A DNA stretch of 64,000 nt. It comes from Tanypteryx hageni. Its lineage: Eukaryota > Arthropoda > Insecta > Odonata > Petaluridae. The stretch is from the NCBI GenBank assembly GCA_028673005.1, contig CM054118.1, positions 91,798,858-91,862,857 on the forward strand, given 5' to 3'. Both the position numbers and the translations under genes were made by a program. The stretch's first letter is position 1. The number at the start of each line of letters is the position of its first letter. Below, one piece after another: positions 63,160 to 64,000 of this stretch. Under the pieces are notes generated by a model. That model did no database searches, was not told the DNA's origin, and worked only from the letters and a program-made list of their open reading frames with translations.

Positions 63160-64000
63160 TGTCTTCATGAATTTAGGGTAAATGTTGTTTTTTGCATTGT
63201 TTAAGGAATTTCATGTCTGCTCCTATGTTGTCGATTTTGATGTGAAGGTGTTGACATTTGTTGAACTCATTAGGCTGGAGGCCATAATTAATTAAACAGG
63301 AAACTATCGAGCTCGTCTTATGGCTGAAAAAAATTCGAGAATAAGTAATTTAAAAAAATATAATTTCCTCAAGTATCTCCAATAGCCACAACAAGGTTAA
63401 AAAAACCATATGTATGTTTCGGCTACAAAGCAGCTATCTTTAGAATCGACCATATTAACCCGAAAGGATGATGAGGTTATTTTCCAAAATTTTCTGCAAA
63501 AAATTATGAATTGTCTTAAAAAGCAAAGTTTTAAACACTGCACTGAACACCCCAATGCCAATTCTATGGCCACGAGAGTGTATTTATTTTTTTCTGTCAG
63601 GCTGTTTGGAAAATATCTCTGGAAGCGAAATTTTCTGGATAGATTGGCATATATGCAAGTTAGACATGGTGTAAATTTAGTCAGTCTAGGATTAGCTACT
63701 ACTGGGGTATGATTGGAAAAAATGCCAAGTGGTACATGCTGCTACAAATGTAGGAAACCAGCAATACATTGCATCTGTGGTTCTTGACTCTGCTGGAAAG
63801 ATAGCAGACGGTGAAAAGAGCGCTGTATTTAATTTGCTCTTCAATTCATCCCTCACTTGTTTAATATTGTATTGACGGTAGAGATTGCTAAACCAAGTTT
63901 TTTGGCCAATGCAATGTTTGTTCCAACATGCGCATCAAGTTATTCTAATAACCTTTAAACGCCAGACTTAAATGGCCCTTCGGCGAATCTCGCTGCCATT
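63160..64000. other. Right edge of window, unrecognised
   Basis: Holds a 100-codon + strand open frame (63410-63712) whose predicted protein ends QVRHGVNLVSLGLATTGV. I see no family motif or splice context that supports it as a gene. Confidence 0.35.

Noticed and set aside
63410..63712. 100-codon + strand frame near the right edge
   Set aside because: No recognised motif; surrounding hAT debris makes a chance or transposon-derived frame more likely.

Overview
The window is AT-rich, intron-bearing animal nuclear DNA, most likely from an insect. It has GT-AG introns, conserved animal genes in exons, and a dense load of insect-style transposons (hAT, pogo/Tigger, mariner, RTE- and Jockey-type LINEs, possible Penelope-like termini). 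I cannot name the species. All family assignments come from reading motifs by eye; no database search was run.

Three host genes are supported. (1) A SUMO-specific protease of the SENP6/SENP7 (Ulp2) type lies on the + strand. Its six exons at 737-11496 carry the catalytic His, Asp and Cys, and its 5' exons lie left of the window. (2) CHMP1, an ESCRT-III subunit, lies on the - strand in four exons (48549 down to 43746). (3) POLR2F/RPB6, a shared RNA polymerase subunit, lies on the + strand in four exons (48882-53194). CHMP1 and RPB6 are head to head, with about 330 bp between start codons.

The most unusual region is about 24.3-30.9 kb. It holds a compact, intronless, mostly minus-strand cluster that looks like an endogenous Polinton/adintovirus-like DNA virus. 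Reading down the minus strand: a probable penton-like minor capsid protein (5' end lost, one stop), a pVI-like glycine-rich small protein (one stop), an intact 429-codon major capsid protein of the F54H12.2-like class, an adenain-like cysteine protease (frameshifted), a broken small protein, a 195-aa orphan, and a 136-aa protein resembling the broken one. A tRNA-Phe(GAA)-like gene and a divergent 199-aa + strand ORF follow. No DNA polymerase B, integrase or packaging ATPase was seen, so this is a capsid-module remnant. A repeat with perfect 101-bp inverted arms is inserted in it, and a related copy cuts its right edge. These repeats carry hammerhead-ribozyme-like core motifs.

The rest is transposon-rich intron and intergenic DNA. 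Elements with identifiable ends include a 3.8-kb ZMYM-type hAT with a perfect 8-bp target duplication (34732-38542) that contains a 695-bp MITE with its own perfect duplication; a TAGGGCTG-ended hAT (19060-22613) containing a 5'-truncated LINE; pogo/Tigger derivatives (2662-4097, 45591-46354); a decayed mariner (57906-58965); and an RTE-like LINE (about 59530-60990).
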